NCBI GenBank assembly: GCA_030589605.1
Contig: JAUUVJ010000030.1
Span: forward strand, 1-15,534
Direction: 5' to 3'
Source: Candidatus Hodarchaeota archaeon
Lineage (GTDB): Archaea; Asgardarchaeota; Heimdallarchaeia; Hodarchaeales; Hodarchaeaceae
Length of the DNA: 15,534 bases
A model generated the notes under the pieces. It saw only the letters and a program-made list of their open reading frames with translations, was not told the origin of the DNA and searched no databases. This document shows positions 1 to 6,809 of this stretch, one piece after another; positions within the stretch are counted from its first letter, which is position 1; each line of letters starts with the position of its first letter. Both the position numbers and the translations under genes were made by a program.

Positions 1-684
1 AAGAAATATAAAGTAATCCTCTATGACATGAGAGGACAAGGACAGAGTGATCATCCAAATGGTAATTATTCCTTTGATTTACATGTTGAAGATCAAAAAG
101 CTCTACTTGATAAATTAAATATTAAGAAATTCCATCATGTTGGGATTAGTTATGGTTCTGAGGTTGGGATGTACTTTGCTCTGAAATATCCAAAGATGGT
201 TGAATCATTAACAATTTGTAGTGGTGTTACATATTTAGAACCTTATCTTCAGTATATTACCCACCTTTGGAGAAAGGCTTGCTCATTAGCTGATCCCATG
301 ATGTTTTTCTATTCAACTGTACCATTCAATTTCAATCCCACCTATGTAAATAATAATCAAGAAGTTTTTGAACAAGCTAAAGAACGCTATAAGGTTTTGG
401 ACTATCCTGCGTTTATGCGTCTTATAGATGCCTTTTTCGAGTTAAATATTAGACCAGATCAATTGGAAATGATCAATATTCCTTGTTGCATAATTGTTGG
501 AGAGAAAGATATAATCAAACCACTGCATCCTTATTCTGAATTGATGAATAAACATTTACTTAATTCTGAATTATATGTAATCCCTGAAACAGGACATGTA
601 GTGATATGGGAAAAACCAGCAGAGTTTAATTCAATTGTATTAAAATTTCTAGAAAACCAAATAAAAGATACTTGGCGGGAATGA
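1..684 (+). CDS. Alpha/beta hydrolase, 5' end missing
   Basis: The reading frame is open from base 1, and the residues before the first Met (KKYKVILYDMRGQGQSD) match the strand-loop preceding the nucleophile elbow of alpha/beta hydrolases. The gene therefore begins before the window and the ATG at 28 is internal. The nucleophile elbow is GISYG, with Ser encoded at 148-150. A later strand followed by GEKD supplies the probable acid Asp, and ETGHVV near the C-terminus supplies the His, so the Ser-Asp-His triad is complete. It is probably a cytosolic hydrolase of an ester, thioester or lactone; the substrate cannot be read from the sequence. The stop is followed after 3 nt by an acyl-CoA synthetase gene and then a MaoC-like gene, so it probably acts in the same acyl pathway, for example by releasing or trimming the acid. 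The family call is secure and the substrate is unknown. Confidence 0.88.
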   Translation, partial: KKYKVILYDMRGQGQSDHPNGNYSFDLHVEDQKALLDKLNIKKFHHVGISYGSEVGMYFALKYPKMVESLTICSGVTYLEPYLQYITHLWRKACSLADPMMFFYSTVPFNFNPTYVNNNQEVFEQAKERYKVLDYPAFMRLIDAFFELNIRPDQLEMINIPCCIIVGEKDIIKPLHPYSELMNKHLLNSELYVIPETGHVVIWEKPAEFNSIVLKFLENQIKDTWRE

Positions 685-687
685 TAA

Positions 688-2211
688 ATGTATACATTTG
701 ATTGGTTAGATAAACGACAAAAGCTATCTCCTAATAAAATTGCGCTAGTAGATGTGAAAGCCAATCGACAGTGGACCTATAAACAATTTAATGAAAGAGC
801 AAGTCGTTTTGGAGAGTTCATACGAGATGAATGGAGAATAAAAAAAGGAGAACGAATTGCTATTCTTGCATACAACTCCTCTAATTATATGGAAGTTCTA
901 TATGGGTGTGCTAAGGTTGGAGTAATCCTTGTATGCTTGAATTGGAGGTTAGCTATTCCTGAATTAGAATATATAATTAAGGACTGCACTCCACGTAGTT
1001 TGATTTATGATCTGGATTTTAAAAAAGCAGCTTATGCTCTAAAGGAAAATGATTCATTAGAGAAATTGATGGTATTCAGTGACATTGCTTCCAAAGGTGA
1101 ATGGATTTATGAACATGCTTTAGCTAATTCTTCGGATAAACCAATAGTTATGCTACCAAGAAAATTGGATGATATATGGCATTTATTGTATACATCTGGT
1201 ACAACTGGAAGACCTAAAGGAGTCATACAAACCTTTGGTATGGTCTTCTATAATGCAGTGAACATCGGGTTGGGTAGTGATCTTACATCTGAAGATGTAA
1301 CACTTAATTTATTACCTTTCTTCCATACTGGAGGTCTTAACTTATATACAAACCCAAGTATTCATGTAGGGGCCACTGCACTGATCCTGAAATCTTTCGA
1401 GCCATCACAAACCTTAAAATTGCTATCTGAGGTAGCAACACTTATGTTTGCCGTCCCAGCTGTTTATAGGTATTTAAGCCAGCATCCTGACTTTGAAAAA
1501 ACAGATTTTTCTCGTATGCGAGAATGGGAGTGTGGAGGAGAGAAAATACCTCTTTCTCTTCTGAATTTTTACCAAGATCACGGAATTATCATAAAACAAG
1601 GTTATGGTATGACTGAAACAGGGCCTACAGTATTTTTAATTGATAAAGAGCATGCTATTAGTAAAAGGGGATCAGTAGGTAAACCAATGATGCATGTGGA
1701 AGTAAGATGTGTCGATAGCAATGGTAATGATTTAAGTCCAGGACAAAGAGGAGAATTACTTATTAGAGGGCCTGGAGTGACTTCTGGTTACTGGAACCAA
1801 CCAGAAAAAACTGTTGAAGTAATAGATAAGAATGGTTGGTTACATTCGGGTGATGTCGTTGAATTTGATGAAGATTACTATTATTACATAGTAGATAGAA
1901 TCAAAGATATGTATATATCTGGTGGAGAGAATGTATATCCAGCTGAGATTGAACATATACTTGATCAATTACCACAGATCAATGAGGTGGCTGTTATAGG
2001 AACATCAGATGAAAAATGGGGGGAAGTCGGAAAAGTCATTGCTGTTCTTAAACCAGAAGAAGAATTGACTGAAGAAGAGATAATTGAATTTCTTCAAGGT
2101 AAGATTGCTCATTATAAGATCCCTAAATCTGTAGAATTTGTCGATCAACTTCCTCGTAACCAAGCAGGCAAAATATTGAAGACGGTACTAAGGAAAAAAT
2201 TTGGTTCTTAA
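688..2211 (+). CDS. AMP-forming acyl-CoA synthetase (ANL superfamily)
   Basis: This 507-aa enzyme, a normal length for the family, should activate a carboxylic acid with ATP to an acyl-adenylate and then form the acyl-CoA thioester. All core ANL motifs are visible. They are the P-loop TSGTTGRPKG (169-178), YGMTE (306-310), SGD with the ribose-binding Asp (389), the hinge DRIKD (403-407), the SGGENVYP segment (411-418) and the C-terminal catalytic Lys in NQAGK (495). It begins with ATG 3 nt after the upstream hydrolase stop, with a G-rich GGCGGG at 674-679 as a possible weak ribosome site. The next gene starts 18 nt downstream, so co-transcription is likely. Substrate could be a fatty, branched or aromatic acid, and the sequence does not settle which. 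No signal peptide or membrane segment is apparent, so it is probably cytosolic. Confidence 0.93.
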   Translation: MYTFDWLDKRQKLSPNKIALVDVKANRQWTYKQFNERASRFGEFIRDEWRIKKGERIAILAYNSSNYMEVLYGCAKVGVILVCLNWRLAIPELEYIIKDCTPRSLIYDLDFKKAAYALKENDSLEKLMVFSDIASKGEWIYEHALANSSDKPIVMLPRKLDDIWHLLYTSGTTGRPKGVIQTFGMVFYNAVNIGLGSDLTSEDVTLNLLPFFHTGGLNLYTNPSIHVGATALILKSFEPSQTLKLLSEVATLMFAVPAVYRYLSQHPDFEKTDFSRMREWECGGEKIPLSLLNFYQDHGIIIKQGYGMTETGPTVFLIDKEHAISKRGSVGKPMMHVEVRCVDSNGNDLSPGQRGELLIRGPGVTSGYWNQPEKTVEVIDKNGWLHSGDVVEFDEDYYYYIVDRIKDMYISGGENVYPAEIEHILDQLPQINEVAVIGTSDEKWGEVGKVIAVLKPEEELTEEEIIEFLQGKIAHYKIPKSVEFVDQLPRNQAGKILKTVLRKKFGS

Positions 2212-2229
2212 TGAATTTGAGGGAGAAAA

Positions 2230-3129
2230 TTGAATAACAAGGTCAAATTGCATGTTGGGCAAGAAGTAATTATAGCACAGACTTTTACTCAAGAACATTT
2301 TAATCGGTTTGCAGAATTGAGTGGTGATGATAATCCAATACATATGGATCCTGAGTTTTCAGCTAAAACGTCTTTTGGTAGAACTGTAGCGCATGGTATG
2401 CTTCTTTATGGAAATGTGAGTAAAATCCTCGGAAAAATCCTACCTGGCCCTGGTACTATCCAAATATCCCATGATATGATGTTTCCAAACCCTACATATG
2501 TTGATGAAGAGGTGAAGATAAAGATTAAAGTTACTACTTTATATCCTAATAAAAACATGGCAAGATTAGAAACAATAATTACTAAACCAAATGGTATTAA
2601 TGGCCTACAGGGGAGTACACTTGTTTTCCTACCTCACAGCGGAAAACCATTTCATCCTAAATGGGGAAGCGAAGAAAAAGAGGTAAAATATGCTGAAAAA
2701 AGTGAAAGATTCTTTTATAAAGGCTTTAAAATCGGTCAAAGCGACTCAATCCGTCGTAAATTCACTCCAAAAGAATTGATTAAATATCAGAACTTGGTAG
2801 GAGACACTAATCCGATCTTTAATGATCCAATCTTTGTAAAAAAAATGGGTTTAGATGATGTGATTATACCAGGAAGTTTACTTGGTGGATTATTTTCTTG
2901 TCAATTAGGAACTCGTTTTCCTGGAAGGGGTACAAAATGGTTGAAGCAACGACTTATTTTCCTTAAACCAGTCTATAGAAATGAAGAAATCACATCAAAA
3001 GTAGAGATAATACGAATACGTTCTGAAAAACACTTATTAAACCTAAGAACCCAATGTTATAGGTCCAGTGGGGATATAGTAGTAGAAGGAGAAGCTTTAG
3101 TTCATGTTCAAGATGTAGAACCCAAATGA
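2230..3129 (+). CDS. Double-hotdog MaoC-like (R)-enoyl-CoA hydratase family protein
   Basis: This 299-aa protein consists of two tandem hotdog domains. The first (about 8-135) carries the hydratase-2 signature SGDDNPIHMDP (31-41), with the expected catalytic Asp33 and His38, followed by AHGM (54-57). The second (about 165-295) repeats the fold, but its motif reads GDTNPIFNDP, so the catalytic His is Phe197 and the HG turn has become IPGSL. By analogy with MaoC/hydratase-2 enzymes, the first domain probably hydrates or dehydrates a 2-enoyl/3-hydroxyacyl-CoA and the second is probably structural. The start is TTG: an in-frame TGA at 2218 excludes anything further upstream, and a strong ribosome site (TGAGGGAG, 2218-2225) sits just ahead of it. 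It follows the acyl-CoA synthetase, whose product is a plausible source of its substrate. A related thioesterase or dehydratase activity cannot be excluded. Confidence 0.85.
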   Translation: MNNKVKLHVGQEVIIAQTFTQEHFNRFAELSGDDNPIHMDPEFSAKTSFGRTVAHGMLLYGNVSKILGKILPGPGTIQISHDMMFPNPTYVDEEVKIKIKVTTLYPNKNMARLETIITKPNGINGLQGSTLVFLPHSGKPFHPKWGSEEKEVKYAEKSERFFYKGFKIGQSDSIRRKFTPKELIKYQNLVGDTNPIFNDPIFVKKMGLDDVIIPGSLLGGLFSCQLGTRFPGRGTKWLKQRLIFLKPVYRNEEITSKVEIIRIRSEKHLLNLRTQCYRSSGDIVVEGEALVHVQDVEPK

Positions 3130-3255
3130 GTATTAATTAGCTTTAAAAAATTACCTTCTTTTATTCAAATTCCATATTCTTACAACATTAATAACTTATT
3201 TTTTCGTTTTGTTAATGGTCTTAAATTATATCAAAATAACGAAGGAGTTGCTAAA

Positions 3256-3450
3256 ATGACTGAAAATTCGTTAGATTATGTAGGAAAGACTTGTGGAGAA
3301 TGTGCTTACCTCACAGATAAATACAAAATAAATGTTAGTGGTTTAAGTGAAGAAAATGCCGGGTTATGTCGTGCGTAAATACTACATCAGAATTTTGCAG
3401 TAATGTATCGTATTGAAAAAGCGTGTCCAGATTTTTTACCACGAAAATAA
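3256..3450 (+). pseudogene. Small four-Cys protein interrupted by in-frame TAA
   Basis: An ATG at 3256 with a good ribosome site (AAGGAG, 3242-3247, 8 nt ahead) opens a 40-codon frame encoding CGEC (C13, C16) and a GLCRA segment (C38). It ends at TAA 3376-3378. The same frame then continues without a stop for 23 more codons through YRIEKACPDF to a second TAA at 3448-3450. The order CxxC, then C about 20 residues later, then a CPDF near the end is typical of small archaeal and bacterial four-Cys, probably metal-binding, proteins. The full product would be about 64 aa with one TAA replacing codon 41. Either a single nonsense mutation (or sequencing error) has broken the gene, or only the 40-aa N-terminal piece is made. 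Function is unknown. An AT-rich stretch (TTAAATTATA, 3221-3230) may belong to its promoter. Confidence 0.55.
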
Positions 3451-3500
3451 CGTATTTAAGGTACAAATAATCATAAATTCATTTAACAGAGGAGGAGTAG

Positions 3501-3519
3501 TTAGTTGGGATCCAACTGA
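3501..3519. repeat. Short hairpin downstream of the four-Cys gene
   Basis: TTAGTTGG and CCAACTGA flank a GAT loop and can pair over 8 bp with one T-G wobble. A purine-rich AGAGGAGGAG lies just upstream (about 3488-3497), but no credible reading frame follows it. The hairpin lies between the four-Cys gene and the 3' end of the minus-strand methyltransferase gene. It may help terminate either transcript, although there is no long poly-T immediately after it on the plus strand. Confidence 0.3.
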
Positions 3520-3549
3520 CCTTCCTTAAACTTAATAAAAGAAGATTAT

Positions 3550-4338
3550 TTAAAATACTTTATAATAGATCCGCTTTCTAGTACCTACTACGTTCTCATT
3601 AACAATGAATGAGTAACTGTTTTTTTCTAAATATGAATTGATGTTAGGACTTAATTTAGGTAAAGTTAATTGAAAAAATATAGGGGGATGTTTTTCAAAC
3701 TTCTTAGCTTCTTTTATTAATTGAATAATAAACTCATGTCCTAATTCTCCTCCAAGTAATTCTGTTTTTTTCCCAACAAACCCCTTCTTCATCATTTTTC
3801 TTTTTTCATAAAAATCAATATCATATTGAGGAGGATTGGAAATAATCGCGGCAAATATGTCTAAAGAAGGAAAAAGCCCTTCAATTATTGTTTCCTCAAC
3901 TTTTATCAAATTTATCTTGGAGGAAAGTTTATTTAATGTAATATTTTCTTTAGCACTTTTGTAAGCCTCCTCATTAATTTCAGTAGCATCAATTCTAAAT
4001 CCAATTTTGGCAAATATTAGTGCTATAATAGCTGAAGCACCTGTACCAATTTCAAGAATTTTTGGAGTATGAATACTCTTATCTAAATGATTTAAACACC
4101 ATTTAATAAATTCCCATCTGGAACAGATTGTAGGGGTTAAGAATCCCCTTGGTAATGAAAAATCTAAGTCTAGAAAATCCTGTAATATTAACCGATTATA
4201 AAGTAAAAGAGCTTCAGTATTGCCTAGATCGATACCTTTACTAGTACTACTCCTATATTTCCTTAATTCGGGTGATCGTTGTAATGCCTCTTCAATAAGC
4301 AATCCACATGATTTCTGAGGTAAATTATTGTATTTCAT
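3550..4338 (-). CDS. RlmF/METTL16-type N6-adenine RNA methyltransferase homologue
   Basis: This 262-aa SAM-dependent methyltransferase has the architecture of the RlmF (23S rRNA m6A1618) and METTL16 family. An N-terminal region with the IDLGNTEALLLYNRLIL segment leads into SLPRGFLTPTICSRW, which corresponds to the family's lead-in to the catalytic domain. Then come the SAM-binding motif EIGTGAS (96-102), the acidic end of the second strand (ATEIN), the catalytic NPP (168-170) and ELLGGELGHEF, which resembles the conserved GGE segment of METTL16. The catalytic tetrad is NPPQ followed by Tyr, whereas family members usually have NPPF; whether Tyr172 substitutes is unknown. The start is uncertain. 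The ATG at 4338 is preferred, while a TTG at 4365 would add 9 residues, and neither has a ribosome site. Transcription is divergent from the PLP-enzyme gene, with a promoter region of about 100 bp. The target RNA cannot be inferred. Confidence 0.82.
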   Translation of the reverse strand: MKYNNLPQKSCGLLIEEALQRSPELRKYRSSTSKGIDLGNTEALLLYNRLILQDFLDLDFSLPRGFLTPTICSRWEFIKWCLNHLDKSIHTPKILEIGTGASAIIALIFAKIGFRIDATEINEEAYKSAKENITLNKLSSKINLIKVEETIIEGLFPSLDIFAAIISNPPQYDIDFYEKRKMMKKGFVGKKTELLGGELGHEFIIQLIKEAKKFEKHPPIFFQLTLPKLSPNINSYLEKNSYSFIVNENVVGTRKRIYYKVF

Positions 4339-4390
4339 TGTTATAATTACCCATTTTTGTTTCAAATCATAAAACTTAAGGATAACTCGT

Positions 4391-4398
4391 TTTTAAAA
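4391..4398 (+). promoter_or_regulatory. Possible TATA box for the PLP-enzyme operon
   Basis: TTTTAAAA lies in the divergent region between the methyltransferase and PLP-enzyme genes. A start site about 26 bp downstream would fall near the ATG at 4421. That ATG begins a seven-codon frame (MNQSRFF) ending in TAG at 4442-4444, directly before the main ATG at 4445. This is inferred from position and base composition only. Confidence 0.3.
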
Positions 4399-4444
4399 GG
4401 AGTGTTTGAATCAAGTTTAGATGAATCAGAGTAGGTTCTTTTAG

Positions 4445-5680
4445 ATGAAACACAAGATAAACTATAATTGGAAACTTTCTACCCAAGCTCTTAAGGCAGG
4501 AGAAGATAATAAGATTGTTGATAGCCATATAACACCGATTTTTGCAACAGCTTCATTTGGTTTCCCAAATGTGGACATTGGAAGGAAAAGATTCTCAGGA
4601 GAGGAAACTGGATTCATTTACTCTCGATTAGCTAACCCTACAGTAAATGTATCAGAAAAAAAAATTGCGATTTTAGAAGGAGCAATGCTATTAGATAAAG
4701 GTGTTTTCGTAGAAGGACATGCTTTTGCAACTGGGATGGGTTGTATTTCTACAGTTATTATGGCGTTAACAAATGCTGGTGATACAATTATAGCAACTAA
4801 TCCTCTATATGGAGGTACTGATTATTTTTTAGATGGAATCATGAAACGTTTCAATGTTAATACACAACACATTGATACTTCTGGTGAGAAAGGAGCTGAA
4901 CGAGTCAAAGAAGCAATTACTTCAAAATCAAGTTTGATTTTTCTAGAAAGTCCGATTAATCCAAATCTGATTATATGTGATATAGAAGAAATTTGTAAAA
5001 TCGGAAAAGAGAAGCACATACCAATTGTAGTTGACAATACGTTCGCTACCCCAGTATTGCAAAAACCGTTAGAATTAGGTGCAGATATCTCTTTACACTC
5101 TTCAACTAAATATTTGAATGGACATGGAACCTCTGTATCAGGTATTTTAGCTTCACGATTAACAGGATCGGAGAGAGAAAAATTGATATTTGTTAAGAAG
5201 AATTTAGGTGCTACCCAATCACCATTCGATGCTTTTTTGGTTAGTAACGGAATGAAGACACTTCCATTAAGAATGAAAGAGCATTGTAAAAATGCTCAAG
5301 CTGTCGCGGAGTACTTAGAGGAACATCCTAAGATCGAAACTGTATTTTATCCTGGATTAACATCTCATCCGCAACACACCCTAGCTAAAAAACAAATGAA
5401 AGCTTTTGGAGGAATGGTATCCGTTGAACTTAAAGGAGGAATTGATGCTGGAATAATTCTGATGAACAATCTAGAAGTATTTAATCTAACTGTATCATTA
5501 GGATGTATTGATTCGTTAATATCCCATCCTGCATCTATGAGTCATGCAAAAATCCCAACAGATGTACGTATCAAAATCGGTATCAGTGATGGATTAGTAC
5601 GAATTTCTGTAGGATTAGAAGACATTGATGATTTAATAGAGGATTTATCTCGAGGATTACATAAAGTATCCAATAAGTAA
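4445..5680 (+). CDS. Methionine gamma-lyase / cystathionine gamma-synthase family PLP enzyme
   Basis: This 411-aa protein belongs to the Cys/Met-metabolism PLP family. Visible landmarks are YSRLANPT (59-66; Tyr and Arg contact the cofactor phosphate of the neighbouring subunit), LYGGTDYF (121-128; Tyr stacks with substrate), the cofactor-binding Asp in VVDNTF (Asp197), the PLP Lys in STKYLNGHG (Lys222), and a C-terminal SHPASMSHA plus DGLVRISVG with the carboxylate-binding Arg. The N-terminal FPNV...RRF-like and GEETGFIYSR segments resemble methionine gamma-lyases. However, the Cys that follows the catalytic Tyr in well-studied lyases is Gly here, so cystathionine gamma-lyase/synthase or O-acylhomoserine sulfhydrylase activity remains possible. 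About 10 extra residues (81-91) precede the FATGMG segment. It heads a likely operon with the HD hydrolase 26 nt downstream. No clear ribosome site precedes its ATG. Confidence 0.88.
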   Translation: MKHKINYNWKLSTQALKAGEDNKIVDSHITPIFATASFGFPNVDIGRKRFSGEETGFIYSRLANPTVNVSEKKIAILEGAMLLDKGVFVEGHAFATGMGCISTVIMALTNAGDTIIATNPLYGGTDYFLDGIMKRFNVNTQHIDTSGEKGAERVKEAITSKSSLIFLESPINPNLIICDIEEICKIGKEKHIPIVVDNTFATPVLQKPLELGADISLHSSTKYLNGHGTSVSGILASRLTGSEREKLIFVKKNLGATQSPFDAFLVSNGMKTLPLRMKEHCKNAQAVAEYLEEHPKIETVFYPGLTSHPQHTLAKKQMKAFGGMVSVELKGGIDAGIILMNNLEVFNLTVSLGCIDSLISHPASMSHAKIPTDVRIKIGISDGLVRISVGLEDIDDLIEDLSRGLHKVSNK

Positions 5681-5706
5681 TAAGAAAAAAGGAATTTGGA
5701 TTAAAC

Positions 5707-6291
5707 ATGGAAAAAAAAGATTCTCGAATAATAAAAGCTTTTGAATTTGCATTTATAAAACATCAGGGGTCAAAGAGAAAAGGATCAAATATTCCTTATA
5801 TCGTCCATCCAGTTGAGGTTGCTATAACCCTAATGAAAAGTGGTGCTTCAGAAGATTTGATTATTGCAGGTTTTTTACACGATCTCATTGAAGATGAAAA
5901 TGTAACGTATAATGAAATACAAGACTTATTTGGTGGAAAGGTCGCAGATTTGGTAAGACTTGTTTCTGAACCTGAAGAATTGAAAAAAGCTCATAAATAT
6001 CCAAAGATTACTTGGAAACAAAGAAAAAGGAGCACAATTGATCGAATATCACATACAACACATGAAGGAAAAATGCTTTCATGTACTGATAAACTCGTTA
6101 ATATAAGAGAGATGGTGAACGATTTTCAGTTTGTGGGAGAAAAACTATGGTCTAGATTTAATGCGGAAAAATCAGAACAGGAATGGTACTATCGATCAAT
6201 GTGTGAAGTTTTCTCCAGCGAACCAATGCATATTTCAGAATCAGTGATCTACAAACAATTCAAGAACTATATCGATCAACTGTTTAGCTAG
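5707..6291 (+). CDS. MESH1-like single-domain RelA/SpoT HD hydrolase
   Basis: This 194-aa protein consists of the HD hydrolase domain seen at the N-terminus of RelA/SpoT enzymes and alone in small alarmone hydrolases (SAH/MESH1), with no synthetase or TGS domain. The signature residues are RKG (24-26), YIVHP with His34, LHDLIED with His58-Asp59, and TDKLVNIRE with Asp128 and Asn132. Together these bind Mn2+ and the nucleotide. By family it should remove the 3'-pyrophosphate from (p)ppGpp or, as reported for MESH1, dephosphorylate NADPH. The C-terminal segment with WSRFN and EWYYRSM is shared by many stand-alone prokaryotic members. It is preceded by AAAAAAGGAA about 12 nt before the ATG. It lies between a sulfur amino-acid PLP enzyme and an ACT-domain protein, which suggests a link to amino-acid status. 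Which nucleotide it acts on cannot be read from the sequence. Confidence 0.85.
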   Translation: MEKKDSRIIKAFEFAFIKHQGSKRKGSNIPYIVHPVEVAITLMKSGASEDLIIAGFLHDLIEDENVTYNEIQDLFGGKVADLVRLVSEPEELKKAHKYPKITWKQRKRSTIDRISHTTHEGKMLSCTDKLVNIREMVNDFQFVGEKLWSRFNAEKSEQEWYYRSMCEVFSSEPMHISESVIYKQFKNYIDQLFS

Positions 6292-6294
6292 AAA

Positions 6295-6714
6295 TTGGTG
6301 TGTTTTTTGACTAGTATTTCAAACTTAAATGAGCTCTTAAATAATATGAAACCAAAATTAATAAGTGAGAATCTTGTTTTCTGTTCAATTTCAGAAAAAC
6401 AGTACAAAGAACTAAAAATTACTCCAATAATGATATTTCGGGAAATAGAAGGAATTACGCTAATCGTCCAGAAAAAAATTGCATTAAAGAACTCACTTTG
6501 TCACTCCAATACAACAACATGGTCAATGATCAGTTTAACTGTTCATTCCTCGCTTGAAGCGATTGGTTTCATAGCAGAGATAACAAAATACTTAACAACA
6601 TTTGGTGTAAGTACAAATGTTGTGTCAGCCTTTTATCATGATCATCTTTTTGTACAAAGCGAAGAAGCAGAAAAAGTTTTGAAATTATTAGAGAAATTTC
6701 CATTGAAAAAGTAA
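6295..6714 (+). CDS. ACT-domain protein, COG3602-like
   Basis: This protein of about 139 aa matches the small uncharacterised ACT-domain family. An N-terminal LNELLNNMKPKL leads into ENLVFCSI, then FREIEGITLIVQ (48-59). The ACT-like half follows with SLTVHSSLEAIGF (80-92), a helix, GVSTNVVSAF (104-113) and YHDHLFV (114-120). ACT domains usually bind amino acids and regulate an enzyme or act as sensors; no catalytic site is visible here. The start is uncertain. TTG 6295, GTG 6298 and TTG 6307 are all in frame and no ribosome site is clear. The gene begins within 4-16 nt of the HD hydrolase stop, so translational coupling is likely. It may sense an amino acid handled by the upstream PLP enzyme, which is inference from context. 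Confidence 0.78.
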   Translation: MVCFLTSISNLNELLNNMKPKLISENLVFCSISEKQYKELKITPIMIFREIEGITLIVQKKIALKNSLCHSNTTTWSMISLTVHSSLEAIGFIAEITKYLTTFGVSTNVVSAFYHDHLFVQSEEAEKVLKLLEKFPLKK

Positions 6715-6748
6715 TCATGGACCTTCAAAAATTAATCTAAAATATAAA

Positions 6749-6757
6749 CTTTTTATA
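6749..6757 (+). promoter_or_regulatory. TATA box of the multi-PAS gene
   Basis: TTTTTATAT sits about 55-60 bp upstream of the ATG at 6810 and would place transcription start near 6780. It lies in the 95-bp gap after the ACT gene, so the multi-PAS gene probably has its own promoter. A near-perfect 14-bp palindrome (CACGATATATTGTG, 6789-6802, one mismatched pair) lies between it and the start codon and could be an operator. Confidence 0.45.
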
Positions 6758-6809
6758 TTATTACGATTATAATGTTACAAATAATGTTCACGATATATTG
6801 TGTATTAAA

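Noticed and set aside
3458..3529. Open frame ending in RGGVVSWDPTDLP after the four-Cys gene.
   Set aside because: It has no start codon, is out of frame with the four-Cys gene, and the matching bases are explained by the hairpin at 3501-3519.
4822..5037. Minus-strand open frame inside the PLP-enzyme gene.
   Set aside because: It is a shadow of the strongly supported plus-strand gene, with no family signature or start signals.
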